From assembly GCF_001637225.1 (NCBI RefSeq), contig NZ_LVJI01000035.1:62001-126000 (forward strand): a DNA stretch of 64,000 nucleotides, given 5' to 3'. The notes under the pieces are model-generated. The model did no database searches. It was not told the origin of the DNA and saw only the letters and a program-made list of their open reading frames with translations. Position 1 is the stretch's first letter; the number at the start of each line of letters is the position of its first letter. Origin of the DNA: Paenibacillus antarcticus. GTDB taxonomy: Bacteria; Bacillota; Bacilli; Paenibacillales; Paenibacillaceae. This document shows, in pieces, positions 60,063 to 64,000 of the stretch. A program made the position numbers and the translations under genes.

Positions 60063-60557
60063 ATGCGAAATAATATGGGTCATCATACGGAGCAAAGTGT
60101 TGAAGATATGGATATTGATTCTAAGGAACAGATTCGTGAAGTATTACATTCTTTTAACCAAGTGAAGCATTCGCTTTTTAATTTGTTACGGAAGAATGCG
60201 GATGCTTTGGGCACCACATTTATGCAATATCATGTATTACGAACACTTCATGATCATCCCGATATTGGATTATCCGAACTGGCTGACCTAATCCTGCTTG
60301 GGAATAGTACGACCAGCGGAGTAGTAGAACGATTGGTGAAGTCAGGATTAGTGATTCGTAAGCGACTAGAAAGTGATCGGAGATCAGTAACGCTGCGAAT
60401 AACAGATGAAGGAGATGCATTACAAGATCGAATGGAACGTGCTTATATGCAGTCGTTGTCTCCACTAAATCAGTTATCTGATAAGGATAGACAGGATTTA
60501 TTGCGGATTCAGCAGCAAGTGAATGAGATACTACAACAACAAGGAGAGATCGTGTAA
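60063..60557 (+). CDS. MarR family regulator
   Basis: A 164-aa MarR protein. Winged helix: LRTLHDHPDIGLSELADLILLGNSTTSGVVERLVKSGLV and wing RKRLESDRRSVTLRITDEG. N- and C-terminal helices form the dimer interface. The start ATG 60063 has no clear ribosome site and lies about seven bases after the -10 box, so the message may be leaderless; a later start such as ATG 60108 is possible. It is three bases upstream of the efflux pump gene and probably its repressor. Confidence 0.9.
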   Translation: MRNNMGHHTEQSVEDMDIDSKEQIREVLHSFNQVKHSLFNLLRKNADALGTTFMQYHVLRTLHDHPDIGLSELADLILLGNSTTSGVVERLVKSGLVIRKRLESDRRSVTLRITDEGDALQDRMERAYMQSLSPLNQLSDKDRQDLLRIQQQVNEILQQQGEIV

Positions 60558-60560
60558 ATT

Positions 60561-62054
60561 ATGAATCTTGATAATATAAAAAAGGGTCCCATCGTAGTGG
60601 CACTCATGATTGGGGCATTTGTAGCTTTTCTTAACCAAACGTTATTGAACGTTGCCCTACCTAGCATTATGAATGATTTAAAGATTGATGCTACAACAGG
60701 ACAATGGTTAACGACAGGATATATGCTGGTCAACGGCGTTCTCATTCCAGTCACAGCCTATCTGATGGCTAGATTTACAACGAGACAGTTATTTATTTCA
60801 GCAATGAGTTTATTTACGTTAGGGACATTAATTTGTGGGCTGTCACCTAACTTTGGAATATTAATGGTGGGTAGAGTTGTCCAAGCCGCAGGTGCAGGTA
60901 TTATTATGCCTCTAATGATGGTTGTATTTTTAACTATTTTCCCGATTGAGAAGCGTGGCGCAGCCATGGGTTTGATGGGAATGTCTATGATTTTGGCTCC
61001 AGCTATTGGACCAACACTTTCAGGTTGGATTGTAGAACACTATGATTGGCGCGTCCTTTTCTACATTATTCTACCCTTTTCTGCTATTTCTACATTAATC
61101 GGTGTATTTTTCTTGAAGAATGTTACTAAGGTAACGAAGCCTAAGTTTGATATATTATCTGTTGTATTATCTACTATTGGATTCGGTGGACTTTTATACG
61201 GATTTAGTGATGCAGGTACTGATGGTTGGGGAAGTACAACGGTTCTTTCTTGTCTAGTGCTGGGAACTTTATCATTGATTCTGTTTGTATGGCGTCAAAT
61301 GACTTCGAGAAGTCCCATGCTTGAATTTAGAATTTTCAAATATAATATGTTTACATTGACGACTATTATTAACTGTCTTATCACGATTTCAATGTACGCA
61401 GGGATGATATTACTCCCAATCTTCTTACAAAATATCAGACAGTTCACACCTATGGAATCAGGGGTAATGATGCTTCCAGGTGCGATCCTAATGGGTATAA
61501 TGTCTCCGATTACCGGGAAAATATTCGATAAGGTTGGCGCGAGATGGTTGTCTGTGATAGGTCTTCTTATTACCGTCGTTACGACCTTTGAGTTTACTCG
61601 TTTAACGGATGCAACCACGTACACACATATGATCATTATCTATACGATACGCATGTTTGGAATGTCACTAATGATGATGCCTATCCAGACGGCTGGTCTT
61701 AATCAACTACCACAAAGCATGAATGCACATGGTACAGCGATGTCGAATACACTACGTACCATTGCAGGTTCGATTGGAACGGCAATTCTTGTTACCGTGA
61801 TGACGACACAAACGAAGAGCCGTGCTACCGAGCTGGCTGTAGAGGGTGGGGTTTCTCCCACAGATAAAGAAGCCATGGCGCATATCGTTACAGAGTCTAC
61901 TATTCATGGTATTAATCAGGCGTTCTTAATAGCTACATCTTTAGCAGTAGTTGCCCTTGTCTTAGCTTTCTTTATTAAAAGAACGAAACCGGCTGTAGAG
62001 ATTTCAAATAATGAAGTGAAACAAATGAAGGGTGAGCTTAAGGAAGCTCACTGA
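60561..62054 (+). CDS. DHA2-family MFS drug efflux transporter
   Basis: A 497-aa fourteen-helix proton antiporter of the EmrB/QacA (DHA2) group. Helix 1 carries AFLNQTLLNVALPSIMNDL, motif A-like TTRQLFISAM follows, and motif C is LAPAIGPTLSGWI. Expected to expel hydrophobic drugs such as those handled by LmrB/Mdr. AAGGAGAG lies within the end of marR, so the two are translationally linked. Two hairpins follow the gene. Confidence 0.92.
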   Translation: MNLDNIKKGPIVVALMIGAFVAFLNQTLLNVALPSIMNDLKIDATTGQWLTTGYMLVNGVLIPVTAYLMARFTTRQLFISAMSLFTLGTLICGLSPNFGILMVGRVVQAAGAGIIMPLMMVVFLTIFPIEKRGAAMGLMGMSMILAPAIGPTLSGWIVEHYDWRVLFYIILPFSAISTLIGVFFLKNVTKVTKPKFDILSVVLSTIGFGGLLYGFSDAGTDGWGSTTVLSCLVLGTLSLILFVWRQMTSRSPMLEFRIFKYNMFTLTTIINCLITISMYAGMILLPIFLQNIRQFTPMESGVMMLPGAILMGIMSPITGKIFDKVGARWLSVIGLLITVVTTFEFTRLTDATTYTHMIIIYTIRMFGMSLMMMPIQTAGLNQLPQSMNAHGTAMSNTLRTIAGSIGTAILVTVMTTQTKSRATELAVEGGVSPTDKEAMAHIVTESTIHGINQAFLIATSLAVVALVLAFFIKRTKPAVEISNNEVKQMKGELKEAH

Positions 62055-62094
62055 ATAGTGAAGAGTAAAGTAGGAAGTAGATAAATGAATAGCA

Positions 62095-62149
62095 ACCCGG
62101 AAGATGGACACTTGAATTATTTCAAATATGGTGCCTAGCTTTCGGGTTT
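62095..62149 (+). terminator. Hairpin after DHA2 gene
   Basis: AACCCGGAAG pairs with CTTTCGGGTT (one G-T pair). Confidence 0.55.
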
Positions 62150-62160
62150 ATCTTGCGCAA

Positions 62161-62199
62161 AATAATCCAACTTCTAGGAATACAAGAAGTTGGATTATT
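62161..62199. terminator. Bidirectional terminator between efflux gene and clpP
   Basis: AATAATCCAACTTCT pairs exactly with AGAAGTTGGATTATT; leftward it ends the clpP transcript. Confidence 0.88.
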
Positions 62200-62212
62200 G
62201 ATCGGTTTCATG

Positions 62213-62797
62213 TTATAAGGGTGAACATACGACTTCATCCACAATCCCATAGGACTTGGCTTCTTCAGCTGATAAGAAGTAGTCTCTTTCCATATCCATA
62301 GTGACCTTCTCTAAGGATTGACCTGTTTTCTCAGCAAATAGACGATTGAGTTGGTCCTTTATTTTCAGAATACGACGTGCAGATATTTCAATATCTGATG
62401 CCTGGCCTTGTGCTCCACCCAAAGGCTGATGAATCATAATTTCACTGTGCTGAAGTGCAAGCCGTTTACCTTTATGACCAGCTAATAGTAGTAGTGAGGC
62501 GGCTGAAGCAGCAAGCCCAGTACAAATGGTTCTGACATTCGGTTTGATAAATTGCATCGTATCATACACTGCAAAAGCAGCAGTAACGGATCCTCCAGGG
62601 CTATTAATATACAGAGATATATCTTTGTCCGGATCATCGGCTGCTAGAAAAAGGAGCTGTGCGACAATATTGTTAGCCGTAGCATCGTTAATCTCTGACC
62701 CTAGAAATACGATGCGATCCTTCAGCAAGCGGGAATAAATATCATAAGACCTCTCACCCTGAGAGGTTTGTTCAACAACATAAGGTATAATGCTCAT
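62213..62797 (-). CDS. clpP: ClpP-family protease subunit (paralogue)
   Basis: A 194-aa ClpP with the catalytic triad Ser98 (CTGLAASAAS), His123 (EIMIHQPLGG) and Asp172 (ERDYF), numbering identical to Bacillus ClpP. The active-site segment reads GLAASAAS rather than GMAASMGA/S of the usual housekeeping ClpP, suggesting a secondary paralogue. It would form tetradecamers and work with Clp ATPases. TAGGAGGAACC precedes the ATG. It lies downstream of a sigma-factor gene with a hairpin-forming double repeat between, not next to a clpX or tig gene. Confidence 0.9.
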   Translation of the reverse strand: MSIIPYVVEQTSQGERSYDIYSRLLKDRIVFLGSEINDATANNIVAQLLFLAADDPDKDISLYINSPGGSVTAAFAVYDTMQFIKPNVRTICTGLAASAASLLLLAGHKGKRLALQHSEIMIHQPLGGAQGQASDIEISARRILKIKDQLNRLFAEKTGQSLEKVTMDMERDYFLSAEEAKSYGIVDEVVCSPL

Positions 62798-62812
62798 TTT
62801 TGGTTCCTCCTA

Positions 62813-62875
62813 AAAGTTTTTCGAAGAAAAACTACTTCGAAAGCATGAACTTAAAGTTTTTCGAAGAAAAACTTT
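62813..62875. repeat. Two copies of a 21-23-bp hairpin repeat upstream of clpP
   Basis: AAAGTTTTTC-GAA-GAAAAACT occurs at 62813-62833 and 62853-62875, period 40 bp; each copy is a 10-bp hairpin. TTCGAA also occurs between them. The second copy touches the stop codon of the sigma-factor gene, and the first ends just before the clpP ribosome site. Confidence 0.8.
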
Positions 62876-63563
62876 ATGCAGCCATATTGATTTTCGGTAA
62901 GGTTTGACGCATCATGCAGACCGGCGAATGCGATTCCTTGTGAGCATGTTTTTGTGAAGTTGTTTTACCAATTGCAATAATAAGCTCTTCGAGAACAGCA
63001 GGATTCTCATATTTAACCGCTTGAAGTAGCCGACTTTTAAACCAATCTTGTGGGATATTGAGCCAGTGCTGGCTAAAGTCTCCGGTATGGTCATGAGATT
63101 TCTGACGAGCACGATACAAGAGTGCTTTAACTGCTGTTTCTTTGATCTGTAATGTATTTGCGATCTCAGACAATGAATAGAGGAAAGCTTCCTTCATAAC
63201 GAACGCTAATAGCTGTTTGGGCGTTAATTTATCAATTAGTTGATCCATTGCTTCATGAAGGTCCTCTGATCTCTTATCTTCATGACCGCATTCATCCATC
63301 GGACCCAGCTGCAACTTAGATTTTTTGCGTACTTCGTCAATCCAAGAATTACGTGCAATGGTGCGCAGTAAGGGCATAGTGATACTTGGTTCGCTTTTAG
63401 ACGCATAGTAGGATAAGGTCTTAGCGAGTGTCTCCTGTGTTAAATCGTCGGCGTCCCAACGATTATTGGTTAGAGAGAGACAGTGTTGTTGCAATACCGT
63501 ATATAGATCTTCACATTGTTTCTTTAGTTCAATTTGTGTGTCTGTTGTTGTGTGGATTAACAT
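62874..63563 (-). CDS. ECF-type sigma-70 family protein with C-terminal extension
   Basis: A 229-aa sigma factor. Region 2: NNRWDADDLTQETLAKTLSYY and LRTIARNSWIDEVRKKSK; region 4: LTPKQLLAFVMKEAFLYSLSEIANTLQIKETAVKALLYRARQK. About 70 extra residues follow region 4, including WLNIPQDWFKSRLLQAVKYENPAVLEELI, unlike a minimal ECF factor. No anti-sigma gene is adjacent; instead clpP follows. ATG 63563 is chosen because AAGGAGTG precedes it; a GTG at 63572 lies within that site. Confidence 0.82.
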   Translation of the reverse strand: MLIHTTTDTQIELKKQCEDLYTVLQQHCLSLTNNRWDADDLTQETLAKTLSYYASKSEPSITMPLLRTIARNSWIDEVRKKSKLQLGPMDECGHEDKRSEDLHEAMDQLIDKLTPKQLLAFVMKEAFLYSLSEIANTLQIKETAVKALLYRARQKSHDHTGDFSQHWLNIPQDWFKSRLLQAVKYENPAVLEELIIAIGKTTSQKHAHKESHSPVCMMRQTLPKINMAA

Positions 63564-63600
63564 GTTAATCACTCCTTCAAGGCCTATGGTTATATAACGT

Positions 63601-63702
63601 ATGAGCAGGGTTGAAAGATACGCCCTCCATTTAATTAAATTATCACTCGATGTACTTAATGATCAGGATCTTGAGCAAATGATAGATCTTGCAAAGAAGT
63701 AG
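63601..63702 (+). CDS. Possible 33-aa peptide gene
   Basis: ATG 63601 opens a 33-codon frame ending in TAG at 63702. The product, rich in Leu, Asp and Lys (RYALHLIKLSLDVLNDQDLEQ), looks like an amphipathic helical peptide and has protein-like codon use. There is no clear ribosome site and a stop codon lies two codons upstream. It may be a gene remnant. Confidence 0.3.
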   Translation: MSRVERYALHLIKLSLDVLNDQDLEQMIDLAKK

Positions 63703-63745
63703 CCTTGGAGAGAGCCGGAATTCCATTCAAAATATAGATTCAAAG

Positions 63746-63791
63746 AAAAAGGGTGCCCCTAGTCATTTTATAAATGATTCTTGGGGCACCC
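63746..63791 (-). terminator. Terminator of the DedA-like gene
   Basis: Read leftward, CGGGTGCCCC pairs with GGGGCACCC, with an inner ATTT/AAAT, followed by TTTTTC. Confidence 0.88.
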
Positions 63792-63811
63792 GATGTTAGC
63801 CTATGTAAATT

Positions 63812-64000
63812 TCATGATGACCGTTTAACTCTTTTCTTGCTAGATTTAGTAGACACCGTAAGCATCGCTTTTTTACGGAAACGATAGGATATGTATATAA
63901 GAGCGATGATAAAGATCCCTCCAACGATCCATAGAGAATACATTTCTGCCAAGTGAAATGCAACTTGCCATTGGGGACCGAATATTCTGCCCACGCTTAG
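63812..64000 (-). CDS. DedA-like membrane protein, C-terminal part only
   Basis: The leftward frame is open at the right window edge and ends at 63812, giving the last 62 residues: LSVGRIFGPQWQVAFHLAEMY, one long hydrophobic helix (LWIVGGIFIIALIYISYRF) and a strongly basic tail (RKKAML...SSKKRVKRSS). This fits the final helix of DedA/VTT-domain proteins, which act in lipid-carrier recycling or membrane homeostasis. An internal GTG at 63994 is not taken as the start because no ribosome site precedes it in view. Confidence 0.6.
   Translation of the reverse strand, partial: LSVGRIFGPQWQVAFHLAEMYSLWIVGGIFIIALIYISYRFRKKAMLTVSTKSSKKRVKRSS

Overview
The window looks like a chromosomal segment of a low-GC, spore-former-type Firmicute, most likely Paenibacillus or a close relative. 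This is an inference from gene content: a YpdA-type bacillithiol-disulfide reductase, GsaB-type HemL, UvsE, Mn-dependent pyrophosphatase, secreted hydrolases carrying a copper-amine-oxidase-N1-like domain, many GTG/TTG starts behind strong AGGAGG sites, and intrinsic terminators after most units. I saw no rRNA, tRNA, prophage, CRISPR array or recognisable transposase.

Region by region. 1-2.8 kb: N-terminus of a ypdA-like reductase, then a Crp/YeiL-like regulator between two small YdcZ half-transporters and a YjjG-type nucleotidase. 2.9-10.2 kb: a redox accessory block with two HxlR regulators, an aldo/keto reductase, two short-chain dehydrogenases and a tandem pair of near-identical MFS transporters. 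10.4-13.4 kb: truncated haemoglobin, RibF-like protein, SufR-like Cys-rich regulator and TrhO tRNA hydroxylase. 13.6-19.2 kb: a tightly packed amino-sugar-acid operon (amidohydrolase, DgaE-like lyase, KDGP aldolase, PfkB kinase, GntR, CutC) with no transporter. 19.3-23.4 kb: small and hypothetical genes, several only 18-60 codons long, and a trypsin-like protease. 23.9-33.5 kb: chemoreceptor, cation/proton antiporter, GDPD plus MFS, PpaC, thioredoxin-like protein, DeoC and MetY-type sulfhydrylase. 33.6-38.6 kb: a degenerate PPDK-derived protein, a P1B-4 metal ATPase behind Fur/PerR-like boxes, TrxB and a glutaredoxin. 38.7-48.4 kb: transglutaminase-like protein, secreted alpha/beta hydrolase, GntR plus DUF1648 protein, aconitase and an amidase-domain protein, with two copies of a ~93-bp repeat. 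48.4-64 kb: ddl, uvsE, fabI, inositol-monophosphatase-like protein, GDSL hydrolase, EamA/MocR pair, gsaB, LCP protein, peroxiredoxin, MarR plus DHA2 efflux, ClpP paralogue, sigma factor, and the C-terminus of a DedA-like protein.

Most of the window is ordinary housekeeping and accessory metabolism. The least explained items are: (1) a ~93-bp repeat with 17-19-bp terminal inverted repeats (43714-43805 and 48262-48354), each copy starting at the stop codon of the gene upstream of it and in the same orientation relative to that gene; (2) a ~400-aa protein that keeps the fold signature of the PPDK C-terminal barrel but lacks its key residues; (3) a terminator hairpin between two Fur/PerR-like boxes in the leader of the metal ATPase; (4) a glucosaminate-type operon that includes CutC; (5) several tiny genes with good ribosome sites. 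I could not run searches, so all family calls rest on motif recognition.
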